A DNA stretch of 64,000 nucleotides from Xenophilus sp003671765 (GCA_051414805.1 CP166702.1:2914001-2978000); one strand, 5' to 3'; shown: positions 49,305 through 60,329, counted from the first letter of the stretch. Numbers and translations: made by a program. Notes: a model not told the origin generated them from the letters alone.

Positions 49305-49883
49305 TCAGGCATCGGCGCCGGGTGCCGGCGCATTCCATGCGGGGGCCGCCAGGCCGCGGACGAATTCGGCCACGTCGGCCGGCCAGTCGCTCACGTAGCT
49401 GTTGAAGCGCGCGCGCTCGCCCGCGAAAAGCGAACGGGCCGCCTCCTCGAAGCCGGGCAACTCGCTGCCCAGGACGCTCATTGCGCCGTAGGCCGCCTCG
49501 CGCGCGGCACGCACTTGGTCGCGTTCGGCGTAGGTGCGTCGGGCCTCGTCGATCAGGCGACGCAGCGCGACCGACGCGCCACCGGGCTGGCGGCTGAGCC
49601 AGTCCCAGTGCCGCGGCAGCAGCGTGACCTCGCGTGCGACCACGCCCAGCTTGGGGCGGCCGACGCCGCGGGCCGGCGCGTCCTCGACGCTGGCCGCGGA
49701 CCCGGCATCGGAGCGCAGGTCGAGCTCGACCCGTTCGCCGGTCTCGGCGTCGAACACCACGGCCCCCGCGCCGCCCTCGTGCGCGCGCAGGGCGGCGAGC
49801 ACGTCGTCGCGATGCCCGCGGGCGATGCGACGGTGTGCCAGGAACGCGATCAGGGTCGGGGCAGGAGGAGGGTCGGAGGTCAT
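49305..49883 (-). CDS. DUF2239 family protein
   Basis: A 192-aa protein with the DUF2239 signatures ARGVGRPKLGVVAREVTLLP, RHWDWLSRQPGGASVALRRL and VDEARR-like IDEARRTYAERDQVRAAREA. It has no signal or membrane segment; the N-terminal third (TLIAFLAHRRIARGHRDDVL) is a small alpha/beta region. Molecular function is unknown; the GRPKLGVVAREVTLLPRHW segment resembles part of a ribbon-helix or DNA-binding motif, which fits with the palindromes at its own promoter, but this is speculative. A clear sigma-70-like promoter lies just upstream. Confidence 0.87.
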   Translation of the reverse strand: MTSDPPPAPTLIAFLAHRRIARGHRDDVLAALRAHEGGAGAVVFDAETGERVELDLRSDAGSAASVEDAPARGVGRPKLGVVAREVTLLPRHWDWLSRQPGGASVALRRLIDEARRTYAERDQVRAAREAAYGAMSVLGSELPGFEEAARSLFAGERARFNSYVSDWPADVAEFVRGLAAPAWNAPAPGADA

Positions 49884-49890
49884 GGTGAAA

Positions 49891-49931
49891 ATTCTACCCG
49901 GGCTTAAATGAGTATTGCAATACACCCGGGT
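49891..49931 (-). promoter_or_regulatory. Sigma-70-like promoter with nested palindromes for the DUF2239 gene
   Basis: Reading leftward, TTGCAA (49920-49915) and TAGAAT (49896-49891) are separated by 18 bases, with the ATG 8 bases after the -10. The -35 is inside a perfect 12-bp palindrome GTATTGCAATAC (49912-49923), and ACCCGGGT (49924-49931) is repeated as ACCCGGG at 49896-49902. The layout suggests autoregulation by a dimeric DNA-binding protein. Confidence 0.6.
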
Positions 49932-49954
49932 GAAAATTGCAATTCTTCTGCGCC

Positions 49955-50008
49955 AAATCGGTGCCCTGCGCCCATGGGGCGGGCGCCACCAGCTATGAAT
50001 TCCATAGC
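49955..50008 (+). repeat. Dispersed palindromic element, copy E
   Basis: AAATCGG leader, GCGCCCATGGGGCGGGCGC hairpin, CCAGCTATGAATTCCATAGC terminal hairpin. It lies between the divergent DUF2239 and first Pqi genes, the only copy in a divergent promoter region. Confidence 0.85.
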
Positions 50009-50140
50009 GGCGATGCCGTCCGACAGCGCCGCGCGCGGCTTTGGGCAGAATCGGCGCAATGTTCGCTGCTTCCTTCGTTGCGCGCTTGTGCTCGCCTGCC
50101 GCCCCCGGGGCGGCGTTTTTCATCGTGGCCGACTGAAGGG

Positions 50141-50764
50141 ATGAAGCAGCTCACCGGCCTGGTCGTGTGCGAGGGTTGCGACGCGGTCTACCGCAGGCCG
50201 GAACTGCGCTCGCGCGAGGTGGCCCGATGCCTGCGCTGCGGCACCGAACTGGCCCGCCACCGCGGTGCCCAGGAACGGCGCATGGTGCCGCTCACCGTGG
50301 CCTGCCTGATCCTCTTCGCCATCGCCAACCTCTTTCCCATCGTCGAGATCGAACTGCAGGGCCTGACCAGCCAGACCACGCTGGTCGGTGCCGTGATCGC
50401 GCTGAGCGGGGAGGGCATGTCGCTGGTGGCGATGCTGGTGCTGGCAACCACGCTGCTGTTCCCGCTGACGCAATTGCTGATCCTGCTGTACCTGCTGGGC
50501 CCCCGGCGCTCCGGCCGCCGTCCGCGCGGCTTCCAGGGCCTGGTACGGCTGCTGCAGTCGCTGCGCCCCTGGGGCATGGTGGAGGTTTTCCTGCTCGGCG
50601 TGCTGGTGGCGGTGATCAAGCTCTCGGGCATGGCCACCGTCGTCGCGGGGCCGGCGCTGTGGGCCTTCGTCGGGCTCACCGTGCTGCTGACGGTCGTCGT
50701 GTCCTTCGACCCGAAGGCGCTGTGGGAACTGAGCTTCGACGAGGCGCCGGAGCCGGCTGGATGA
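50141..50764 (+). CDS. PqiA-type membrane protein, N-terminal half (split PqiA)
   Basis: A 207-aa integral membrane protein with one PqiA repeat. Zinc-ribbon cysteines are C10/C13 (VVCEGCD) and C30/C33 (ARCLRCG); four helices follow (VPLTVACLILFAIANLFPIV and others), including VFLLGVLVAVIKLSGMATV. In E. coli PqiA two such repeats are joined in one 417-aa chain; here they are two genes whose stop and start overlap (ATGA). Together with the MCE protein and lipoprotein it would move lipids across the envelope. The start has a GAAGGG site. Confidence 0.9.
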   Translation: MKQLTGLVVCEGCDAVYRRPELRSREVARCLRCGTELARHRGAQERRMVPLTVACLILFAIANLFPIVEIELQGLTSQTTLVGAVIALSGEGMSLVAMLVLATTLLFPLTQLLILLYLLGPRRSGRRPRGFQGLVRLLQSLRPWGMVEVFLLGVLVAVIKLSGMATVVAGPALWAFVGLTVLLTVVVSFDPKALWELSFDEAPEPAG

Positions 50765-51543
50765 GCGCGGCAGACGGTTCGGGCGCCTCCGCGCGCAGGC
50801 AGAGCGCGCTGCGGGCACGCGCCGCGGCGCTGGCCGCGCGCGCCACGCCACACACCTGCGTGCACGACGGCGAGGGCGAGGTCGCCACCGCCCGGCAGCT
50901 GGGGCTGTGCGAATGCCACCGCTGCGGCGCCGTGTGGCAGGACGCGCAGGACGGCGAGCACTGCGAGCGCTGCGGCGCCCGGCTGCGCCACCGCAAGACC
51001 GACAGCATCCGCCGCACCTGGGCGCTGCTCATTTCGGCGGCCATCATGTACCTGCCCGCCAATCTGCTGCCGGTGATGATCACCAAGAGCCTGTTCGGCA
51101 CGCAGCAGGACACCATCCTGAGCGGCGTCATCTATTTCTGGGTCTCGGGTTCCTACGGCCTGGCGGCGCTGATCTTCACGGCCAGCTTCCTGGTGCCGCT
51201 GTTCAAGCTGGCGGCACTGTTCGTGCTGGTGGTGCTGGCGCAGCGGCGCAGCACCTGGCGCCAGCGCGAGAGGGCGCGCCTCTACCACGGGCTGGAGTTC
51301 ATCGGCCGCTGGTCGATGCTCGACGTGTTCGTGGTGTCGCTGCTGGCCGGGCTGGTGCAGATCAAGGGATTCGCGGTCATCACCGCAGGTGTGGGCATCG
51401 GCGCCTTCGCCGCGGTGGTGGTCCTGACGATGCTGGCCTCGCTGAGCTTCGACCCGCGCCTGACCTGGGACACCGAGCCCGCCCCTTCACCCGAGACCGC
51501 GGCGCCGGATGCGCCGATCGCTGCACGAGAGTCCATCGCATGA
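50761..51543 (+). CDS. PqiA-type membrane protein, C-terminal half (split PqiA)
   Basis: A 260-aa protein with a 45-residue soluble N-terminus, a zinc ribbon (C52/C55 and C68/C71, in CECHRCGAVWQ and HCERCGARL) and four membrane helices, including RTWALLISAAIMYLPANLLP, SGSYGLAALIFTASFLVPL and FIGRWSMLDVFVVSLLAGLV. This is the second PqiA repeat, coupled by ATGA to the first. The pair should form the inner-membrane part of a Pqi lipid-transport machine together with the MCE protein encoded next. Confidence 0.9.
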   Translation: MSAADGSGASARRQSALRARAAALAARATPHTCVHDGEGEVATARQLGLCECHRCGAVWQDAQDGEHCERCGARLRHRKTDSIRRTWALLISAAIMYLPANLLPVMITKSLFGTQQDTILSGVIYFWVSGSYGLAALIFTASFLVPLFKLAALFVLVVLAQRRSTWRQRERARLYHGLEFIGRWSMLDVFVVSLLAGLVQIKGFAVITAGVGIGAFAAVVVLTMLASLSFDPRLTWDTEPAPSPETAAPDAPIAARESIA

Positions 51544-53186
51544 ACGAAGAAGTTCCCCCGCCCGCGGGACCCCAGCCGGCCGCGCCCCGCGTGGAGCGCC
51601 GGCGCGACTGGGTGCCCTCGCTGATCTGGCTGATCCCGATCGTGGCGGCGCTGGTCGGCATCACGCTGGTGGCCAAGATCCTGTGGAACCGCGGGCCCGA
51701 GATCGTGCTGAGCTTCAAGACCGCCGAGGGCCTGGAGGCCGGCAAGACCGCGGTGAAGTACAAGGACGTGCAGATCGGCACCGTGCAGGCGATCCGCCTG
51801 TCGCGCGACCGCTCGCACGTGCGCGTGCAGGTGCAGCTCAACAAGGAGGCCGCCGACGGCTTCACCGCCAAGGACGCGCGCTACTGGGTGGTGCGCCCGC
51901 GCCTGGACACCTCGGGCATCTCGGGCCTGACCACGCTGCTGTCGGGGGCCTACATCGGCGCCGACGCCGGCACCGTCGACGAGACCACGGACGAGTTCGA
52001 GGGCCTGGAGCTGCCGCCCATCGTCACGCGCGACCTGAGCGGGCGGCAGTACACGCTGCGGGCGCGCGACATCGGCTCGCTGGACATCGGCTCGCCGGTG
52101 TACTTCCGCCGCATCAAGGTGGGGCAGGTGTCGTCCTTCGACCTCGACGGCGACGGCCGCGGCGTGACGATGCGCATCTTCGTCAATGCGCCCTACGACA
52201 AGTTCGTCGGCGCGAACACGCGCTTCTGGCACGCCAGCGGGCTCAACGTGCAGCTGGGCGCGAGCGGCCTGACCGTGCGCACGCAGTCGCTGGCGACCAT
52301 CCTGCTGGGCGGCGTCGCCTTCGCGGCGCCCGACGACGCGATGGGGCCGGTGGCGCAGGAGAACACGGCCTATGCGCTGGCCGACGACGAAACCACGGCC
52401 ATGAAGGAGCCCGACGGCCCCTCGCAGACCATGCTGATGTACTTCAACCAGTCGCTGCGCGGCCTGTCGCCCGGTGCACCGGTGGACTTCCGCGGCATCG
52501 TGCTGGGCGAGGTGAAATCGATCGGCGTGCAGTTCGACCGCTCCGAGCGCGAATTCCTCATGCCGGTGCTCATCACCGTGTATCCCGATCGCCTGCGCCG
52601 CGCGGCCGTGGCCAGCGGGCAGGCGCCGGCGGAGTCGAAGTACACGCAGGAAGAACGGCTGCGCTTCCTGATCGGCAAGGGGCTGCGCGCGCAGTTGCGC
52701 ACGGGCAACCTGCTGACCGGCCAGGTGTACGTCGCGCTGGACTTCTTCCCCAAGGAAAAGCCGGTCAAGTTCGACCCGAGCGCGAACCCGATCCAGCTGC
52801 CCACGGTCCAGAACAGCCTGGACGAGATCCAGTCGCAGGTGCAGGAGATCGCGGCCAAGATCAACAAGATCCCCTTCGAGGAGATCTCGGCCGACCTGCG
52901 CAAGACCCTGCGCACGCTCGACAAGACCCTCACCGCGGCCGAAAGCACCGTCACCCGCATCAACAACGACGTGACGCCCGAGATCGCCGCGGCCATGAAG
53001 GACGCGCGCAAGACCATCAACACCGCCGACCGCACGCTGGCCGAGGATTCGCCGCTGCAGCAGGACCTGCGGCAGACCTTGCAGGAGCTGACGCGCACCG
53101 CCGGGTCGATCCGCGTGCTGACCGACTACCTCGAACGTCACCCCGAGTCGCTGTTGCGCGGCAAACCGGACGACAAAAAGAAATGA
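51540..53186 (+). CDS. pqiB: PqiB-type MCE (MlaD) family protein
   Basis: A 548-aa protein, as long as E. coli PqiB. One N-terminal membrane helix (LIWLIPIVAALVGITLVAKI, about 29-48) is followed by three MCE domains, starting at IVLSFKTAEGLEAGKTAVKY, LPPIVTRDLSGRQYTLRARD and QTMLMYFNQSLRGLSPGAPVDF. The C-terminal helix bundle (QSQVQEIAAKINKIPFEEIS) would complete the periplasmic tunnel. Hexamers of this protein make a syringe that carries phospholipids between membranes. The ATG overlaps the previous stop. Confidence 0.93.
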   Translation: MNEEVPPPAGPQPAAPRVERRRDWVPSLIWLIPIVAALVGITLVAKILWNRGPEIVLSFKTAEGLEAGKTAVKYKDVQIGTVQAIRLSRDRSHVRVQVQLNKEAADGFTAKDARYWVVRPRLDTSGISGLTTLLSGAYIGADAGTVDETTDEFEGLELPPIVTRDLSGRQYTLRARDIGSLDIGSPVYFRRIKVGQVSSFDLDGDGRGVTMRIFVNAPYDKFVGANTRFWHASGLNVQLGASGLTVRTQSLATILLGGVAFAAPDDAMGPVAQENTAYALADDETTAMKEPDGPSQTMLMYFNQSLRGLSPGAPVDFRGIVLGEVKSIGVQFDRSEREFLMPVLITVYPDRLRRAAVASGQAPAESKYTQEERLRFLIGKGLRAQLRTGNLLTGQVYVALDFFPKEKPVKFDPSANPIQLPTVQNSLDEIQSQVQEIAAKINKIPFEEISADLRKTLRTLDKTLTAAESTVTRINNDVTPEIAAAMKDARKTINTADRTLAEDSPLQQDLRQTLQELTRTAGSIRVLTDYLERHPESLLRGKPDDKKK

Positions 53187-53788
53187 AGCCTTTCCTCATC
53201 GCCGGCTGGGCCGTGGCCGCGCTGCTGTCCGCCTGCTCGACGCCCGTCACCCGCTACTACACCCTGGCCGACCCCTCCGCGGTGAGCGCGCCACGCAACG
53301 CCACACCGCTGTTCATCGAACTCGCGCCCCTGGCCTTGCCCGAGCGGCTGGCGCGGCCACAGATGGTGGTGCGCAGGGCCGATGCGGCGAGCACCGAAGT
53401 CGATGTGCTGGAGCAGCACCGCTGGTCCTCGTCCTTCGAGAGCGAGTTGCGCGACGCCCTGGCCAGTGGGGTCGCTGCGCGCCTGGGCGCCGCGGACTCG
53501 ACCCGCGGCGGCCGCCAGACCGGCCAGCCCGCTTGGCGCATCGCGGTGCAAGTGCGCCAGTTCGATGCCATCGACGGCACGCGCGTCGACGCGGCGCTGA
53601 GCTGGACGCTGCGGCGCACCGACGGCGACCGCAGCGCGGCGTGCCAGTGGTCGGCCAGCGAGCCCGCCGGCGCAGGCATCGATGCGCTGGCCCAGGCCGC
53701 GCAGCGGCTCACGGCGAAGGCCTCGGAGGCCATCGCGCGGCATGTGGCGGCCGCGCAGGCCGGCACCCTGGCCGACTGCAGGATTTGA
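53183..53788 (+). CDS. pqiC: PqiC-type outer-membrane lipoprotein
   Basis: A 201-aa lipoprotein with signal and lipobox VAALLSAC (lipidated C18). The mature part has the ABC-type auxiliary lipoprotein/PqiC pattern: YYTLADPSAV, IELAPLALPERLARPQMVVR with VEVLEQHRWSSSFESELRDALA-like EQHRWSSSFESELRD, and QPAWRIAVQVRQFDAIDGTR. In E. coli PqiC docks PqiB at the outer membrane. The ATG overlaps the pqiB stop (ATGA) and the gene ends at repeat copy F. Confidence 0.9.
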   Translation: MKPFLIAGWAVAALLSACSTPVTRYYTLADPSAVSAPRNATPLFIELAPLALPERLARPQMVVRRADAASTEVDVLEQHRWSSSFESELRDALASGVAARLGAADSTRGGRQTGQPAWRIAVQVRQFDAIDGTRVDAALSWTLRRTDGDRSAACQWSASEPAGAGIDALAQAAQRLTAKASEAIARHVAAAQAGTLADCRI

Positions 53789-53846
53789 ACGAAAAGGGCC
53801 TGCGGCGCCCACGGGGCGTGCGCGGGGCGCTATCGATTTCGTAGCA
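53789..53846 (+). repeat. Dispersed palindromic element, copy F
   Basis: Leader ACGAAAAGGG, imperfect GC hairpin (GGCGCCCACGGGGCGTGCGC) and terminal GCTATCGATTTCGTAGC. It starts one base after the pqiC stop, between convergent genes, where it may act in both directions as a transcript end. Confidence 0.85.
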
Positions 53847-53850
53847 ATCG

Positions 53851-54330
53851 TCAGCCCGTGCGCCGCCACCAGCGGCGCACGCCCAGGCGCCAGGCCCGCA
53901 CGCGCCGCCACGGCGCGCTCTCGCGCACCCGGGCCAGCACGGCGTCCTTCCAGCCCTTCCAGCGCGGATACCAGCGGGCGAACCAGGCCAGGCGCATGAG
54001 CGTCGGCTGCACCAGCTGGAACAGCCGCGCCAGCACGGCGGTGCCCAGCAGCTTGGCGCCGCCGAGCAGCAGCAGTCCCGTGAGCACATGGCCGCGCCCG
54101 AAGAGCGCGAGCGCCAGCAGCTTGACCGGGATCAGCGCCAGCATCGGCACGCCGAAGGCGAGCAGCGCGGCCCACGGCGGCAGCGTCTGCAGCCAACGCT
54201 CCAGCCGCGCCCACAGCGGCAGCCGGGCGAGTCGCCCGACCAGCGCGGCGAGCGGCTCCCAGCCCCATTCCTCGAACAGGAGCAGCGGCACCAGCAGGGC
54301 CGTGCCGATGGCGCGCAGCAGACGTTTCAT
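53851..54330 (-). CDS. Hypothetical membrane protein
   Basis: A 159-aa protein with two to three hydrophobic segments (AIGTALLVPLLLFEEWGWEP, WAALLAFGVPMLALIPVKLL, ALFGRGHVLTGLLLLGGAKL) and a strongly basic C-terminal tail (RVRAWRLGVRRWWRRTG). Such proteins are common and conserved in Burkholderiales, but I know no function. It is convergent with the Pqi operon and divergent from tex, separated by 80 bases. Confidence 0.8.
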   Translation of the reverse strand: MKRLLRAIGTALLVPLLLFEEWGWEPLAALVGRLARLPLWARLERWLQTLPPWAALLAFGVPMLALIPVKLLALALFGRGHVLTGLLLLGGAKLLGTAVLARLFQLVQPTLMRLAWFARWYPRWKGWKDAVLARVRESAPWRRVRAWRLGVRRWWRRTG

Positions 54331-54410
54331 GGGCCGAGCCTAACCGCCGGGCGCGCCGGTGCCCTATGGCAAACTTCCGCGCTTTTCCCCAGGGCAGACC
54401 CGAAGAAAGC

Positions 54411-56789
<2,379 letters not shown>

Positions 56790-56875
56790 GTGCGTTCAGG
56801 CAGACGGAAAATCTGGCGATTTATCCTTTCAAGAAATTTTGATGGTCATCGGCAAGTAGTTGATCACAAAGGGAA

Positions 56876-56896
56876 TTGAGAGAAATATCTTCTCAA
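56876..56896. promoter_or_regulatory. TTGAGA...TCTCAA inverted repeat upstream of the HipA-like gene
   Basis: TTGAGA (56876-56881) and TCTCAA (56891-56896) face each other with a nine-base spacer in an AT-rich gap, 17 bases before the GTG. It is a candidate site for the protein's own N-terminal helix-turn-helix. Confidence 0.5.
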
Positions 56897-56912
56897 CATT
56901 CTTTTCAACCAC

Positions 56913-58295
56913 GTGCCGGCCGCTTCCGTCTCCGTCGACATGCTTCGCCAGCGGCTGGGCTTCCAGGCGCCCGTTGGCGCAGGCGAGCTGGCGTCAGCGC
57001 TGGGCATCAGCGTGCCGACCGTGCATCGCCTGCTGGCACGGCTGGCGCCGGGCGAACTGGTCACGGCCGGCCGCGCACGCCGCACACGCTACGGCCTGTC
57101 GCGGGCCCTGCGCGGCAGGTCGTCCAACCTGCCCCTCCACGCGGTCGACGCACACGGGCGGCTTCATGCCTTGAGCGCGCTGAAGCCGCTGCGGCCCGAA
57201 GGCCATTGGCTGGACTTGTCCGGCACGGAATGGCCGGTGCCCGCAGTGGCGGCCGATGGCTGGTGGCCCGGCCTGCCGTACCCGCTGCAGCAGATGCGCC
57301 CGCAGGGCTACATGGGGCGGCAGTTCGCGCGCGCCGAGCATCGACGGCTGCAGGTGCCCGCCGACGTGGCCCAATGGAGCGACGACGACGCGCTCTTCGC
57401 GATGAGCCAGGCCGGCAGCGACCTCAGCGGCAACCTCATCGTCGGCGAGGCCGCCACCGAGCTGTGGCTGACCGAGCGCGCGGCAGGCGTCGAGCCGGTG
57501 CCGCCGGGCGATCTGCCAGCGCACTATCTGGCGCAGGCCGAGCTCGCGGTGTCGGCCGGCGCGACCGGGTCGAGTGCGGCGGGCGAGTTCCCCAAGTTCA
57601 CCGCCCGGCGCGCACTCGATGGCGCGGCGACGCCGCACGTGATCGTCAAGTTTTCCGGTGCGGAGGATTCCGCCACGGTGCGGCGCTGGTCCGACCTGCT
57701 GGTCTGCGAGCATCTGGCGCTCGCCCATGCGGGCGCGTTGCCCGGCTTGCGTGCGGCGCACAGCCGGGTGCTGGCGGCGGGCGGGCGCACCTTCCTCGAG
57801 GTCGAGCGCTTCGATCGCCACGGTGAGGCCGGCCGTAGCCCGCTGGTGGCGCTGGACGTGGTCAACGCCGCCTTCATCGGCAGCCCGAGCGCCGACTGGC
57901 CCCTGCTGCTGGCGCGCCTGGGCGCCCTCGGCCTCGTCGACGACGACACGCAGGCGGCCGTGCAGCGTCTGTGGTGGTTCGGCCGCCTGATCGCCAACAC
58001 CGACATGCACACAGGCAACCTGGCCTTCGTGCCCGTCGCCGGTCGGCTGCAGCTGGCGCCGGCCTACGACATGCTGCCCATGCGCCATGCCCCGCTGCCT
58101 GGCGGCGAATTGCCCGCGCGCGAGGTCGAACTGGCGCTGCCCGCACCGGCCCAGCGCGCGGCCTGGCTGGAGGCGTGCACGGCGGCCCTCGGCTTCTGGC
58201 AGGAGGCCGCCGGCGACGCGCGCATCGGCGATGGCTTTCGCGCCGTATGCGCGGAGCACGCGGCCGCGCTGACGCGCCTGCGGGACAGGGCATGA
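56913..58295 (+). CDS. HipA family kinase of the YjjJ type with fused N-terminal HTH
   Basis: A 460-aa protein. Residues about 12-50 form a winged helix (APVGAGELASALGISVPTVH with RLLARLAPGELV) taking the place of a separate HipB antitoxin. The HipA kinase body follows: FPKFTARRALDG, KFSGAEDSATVRRWSDLLVC and, near residue 362, the catalytic loop NTDMHTGNLAFV with the metal motif APAYDMLPMR. HipA kinases phosphorylate glutamyl-tRNA synthetase or related targets and cause growth arrest. No separate antitoxin is adjacent. The start may be GTG 56913 or ATG 56940, with no ribosome site for either; the latter fits YjjJ better. Confidence 0.88.
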   Translation: MPAASVSVDMLRQRLGFQAPVGAGELASALGISVPTVHRLLARLAPGELVTAGRARRTRYGLSRALRGRSSNLPLHAVDAHGRLHALSALKPLRPEGHWLDLSGTEWPVPAVAADGWWPGLPYPLQQMRPQGYMGRQFARAEHRRLQVPADVAQWSDDDALFAMSQAGSDLSGNLIVGEAATELWLTERAAGVEPVPPGDLPAHYLAQAELAVSAGATGSSAAGEFPKFTARRALDGAATPHVIVKFSGAEDSATVRRWSDLLVCEHLALAHAGALPGLRAAHSRVLAAGGRTFLEVERFDRHGEAGRSPLVALDVVNAAFIGSPSADWPLLLARLGALGLVDDDTQAAVQRLWWFGRLIANTDMHTGNLAFVPVAGRLQLAPAYDMLPMRHAPLPGGELPAREVELALPAPAQRAAWLEACTAALGFWQEAAGDARIGDGFRAVCAEHAAALTRLRDRA

Positions 58296-58344
58296 GGCCG
58301 GCCCGCGGCACGGCGGGCACTGCTCTTGCACAATCCCCACCCGC

Positions 58345-59415
58345 ATGAAAGCCCTGCGCCTCTACGCCGGCCCCGCCGCCCGCGCCCACATCGCCGACCA
58401 CGGCCTGTCGCCCGCCGACGTGCGGGTGGTCCCCGGCGCGGCCGGCGGTCCCAAGGGGCTGATCCTCGGCCCGCTCGACCGCTTTCTCTTCGGCGAATGG
58501 CTGCCGCAGTCGAGCCAGCCGGTGGACTTCGTCGGCGCGTCGATCGGCGCGTGGCGCCTGGCCACGGCCTGCCTGAATGATCCCGCCGAGGCCTTCGCCC
58601 GCTTCGAGCGCGACTACGTGCAGCAGCGCTTCGACACGCCCAGGGGCGGAAGGCGCATGGGCGCGGCGGAGGTCAGCGCCAATTTCTCGCAGAGCCTGCA
58701 GGGCTTCTTCGGCGGCCGCGCCGGCGAGGTGCTGGCGCATCCGCGCTACCGGCTCCACATCGTGACCGCCCGCGGGCGCCACATCCTGGGCCGCGAGGGC
58801 AGGGCGCGCACGGTGGCCGGCTACCTCGGCGCCTTCGCCAGCAACAGCCTGAGCCGCCGCAGCCTCGGCGCGTGGCTGGAGCGCTGCGTGTTCTCCACGC
58901 CGGGTTCGTCCTTGCCCTTCGACACCCTGGACTTCCGCACGCGCCGCGTCGAGCTGGCGGAGGGCAACTTCCAGCCGGCGCTGCAGGCCTCGTGCTCGAT
59001 CCCTTTCGTGCTGCAGGCGGTGCACGACATTCCCGGCGGCCCGCCCGGCGCCTACTGGGACGGCGGCATCACCGACTACCACCTGCACCTGAAATACAGC
59101 AACCCGGACGGCATCGTGCTGTACCCGCACTTCCAGCAGGCGGTGGTGCCCGGCTGGCTCGACAAGGGCCTGAAGTGGCGGCACCGCGCCACGCCGTTTC
59201 TCGACCGCATGGTGGTCCTCGCGCCCGACCCCGATTGGGTGCGCACCCTGCCGCGCGGCAAGCTGCCCGACCGCACCGACTTCACCGGCTATGCCGGCGA
59301 CAGCGACGCGCGCATCGCTGCCTGGACCAGGGCGGTGGGCGAGGCGGGGCGGCTGGCCGACGAGTGGGCCGAGTGGCTGCGCCGGCCCGACCCGAAGGCG
59401 GTGCTGCCCCTGTAA
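58345..59415 (+). CDS. Patatin-like phospholipase
   Basis: A 356-aa lipid acyl hydrolase. The Ser-Asp dyad is S66 in FVGASIGAWR and D239 in YWDGGITDYH; the oxyanion hole is PGAAGGPKGLILG (30-42). No signal peptide, so it is probably cytoplasmic or secreted by another route. The gene follows the HipA-like gene by 50 bases, but the two need not be linked. Substrate is likely phospholipid or another glycerolipid. Confidence 0.88.
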   Translation: MKALRLYAGPAARAHIADHGLSPADVRVVPGAAGGPKGLILGPLDRFLFGEWLPQSSQPVDFVGASIGAWRLATACLNDPAEAFARFERDYVQQRFDTPRGGRRMGAAEVSANFSQSLQGFFGGRAGEVLAHPRYRLHIVTARGRHILGREGRARTVAGYLGAFASNSLSRRSLGAWLERCVFSTPGSSLPFDTLDFRTRRVELAEGNFQPALQASCSIPFVLQAVHDIPGGPPGAYWDGGITDYHLHLKYSNPDGIVLYPHFQQAVVPGWLDKGLKWRHRATPFLDRMVVLAPDPDWVRTLPRGKLPDRTDFTGYAGDSDARIAAWTRAVGEAGRLADEWAEWLRRPDPKAVLPL

Positions 59416-59420
59416 GCGTT

Positions 59421-60173
59421 CTAGGACTTCAACGCCAGCGGCACGGGAATGCGCAGGTCGCCGCCGGCGTAGGGGTTGGTGTGGCGCGCCAGCTGCCAGA
59501 ACACCAGGGTCAGTGCCAGGGCGAACACGGCGAGGATGAGCCGTCCGGCAGGCGGCCGGTCCATGTGACAGACCGCCAGCGCCACGGCCGCGAAGAACGC
59601 CAGCATGAGCACGAGCGTCCATTGGCTGTTGTCCGTCGTGTCCGTCCCGATCAGCAGCCGGCGATCGCGGGCCTCCTGCAGTTCGCCGGTGGCGCGCATC
59701 CACTCGGCGGCCAGGGCCGGCCTCATGGCGCCGTCTGCCACGCCCATCACCCGCATCGCCTTCAGGGCGGCTGTCGCGCGCGGGTCGGCGACCTGGTTGG
59801 CGTCGCGGCCCCATTCGGCGTCGGCCACCGCGGCGCGGTAGTCCTGCAGCAGGGTTGCCGCGGCGGGCTGCTGCGGGGCCGCGGATTCGGCGAGCACCGC
59901 GAGCCGATTGAAGGCGAGGGCTTCCTTGAAGGCCGCGTCCACCGCCTGGCGCTGCTGTGCCCAGAGGTCCGCGGCCAGGAACCCGAGCAGCAGCGCGAAC
60001 AGCACCGTGACGATCTGGAACGCCGGCCCCACGGGCAGCAGCCGGGCGTTCTGCAGATGCCGGCGATGCAGCAGTTGCAGCACCCCGGCCGAAGCGGCGA
60101 ACATCACGAGGCCATAGGCGGCGCAGACGAGCAATTGCGCCCAGGCAGGCAGAAGGAAGACGTGGTCGAGCAT
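59421..60173 (-). CDS. DUF4239-like (bestrophin-like) membrane protein
   Basis: A 250-aa protein. Two N-terminal helices (AQLLVCAAYGLVMFAASAGV and VGPAFQIVTVLFALLLGFLA) are followed by a cytoplasmic or periplasmic helical region (DAAFKEALAFNRLAVLAESA) and two C-terminal helices (WTLVLMLAFFAAVALAVCHM; LILAVFALALTLVFWQLARH). This 2+2 helix plan with the LGFLAADLW segment is that of DUF4239/bestrophin-like proteins. A start 14 codons upstream (60215) is possible. Function unknown; ion permeation is only a guess. Confidence 0.75.
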   Translation of the reverse strand: MLDHVFLLPAWAQLLVCAAYGLVMFAASAGVLQLLHRRHLQNARLLPVGPAFQIVTVLFALLLGFLAADLWAQQRQAVDAAFKEALAFNRLAVLAESAAPQQPAAATLLQDYRAAVADAEWGRDANQVADPRATAALKAMRVMGVADGAMRPALAAEWMRATGELQEARDRRLLIGTDTTDNSQWTLVLMLAFFAAVALAVCHMDRPPAGRLILAVFALALTLVFWQLARHTNPYAGGDLRIPVPLALKS

Positions 60174-60256
60174 GGCGGTGAGCGGGGGCGCAAGGGCAAA
60201 AGCGGCGGGCGGCATCGTAGCCCGCCCGATCTCCGCCTTCGTGCGATCGCTGTGTT

Positions 60257-60312
60257 GCTATCAAAAAATAGCTGCCGGCGCCCGTGGGACGGGCGCTGGC
60301 AGCCATTTTGAT
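60257..60312 (-). repeat. Dispersed palindromic element, copy G (reverse orientation)
   Basis: On the minus strand: leader ATCAAAATGGCTGCC, hairpin AGCGCCCGTCCCACGGGCGC and terminal GCTATTTTTTGATAGC. It lies after the PEP mutase stop (at 60330) and before the DUF4239-like gene, both leftward. Confidence 0.88.
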
Positions 60313-60329
60313 CTGAGAGCCGGCCGGTG

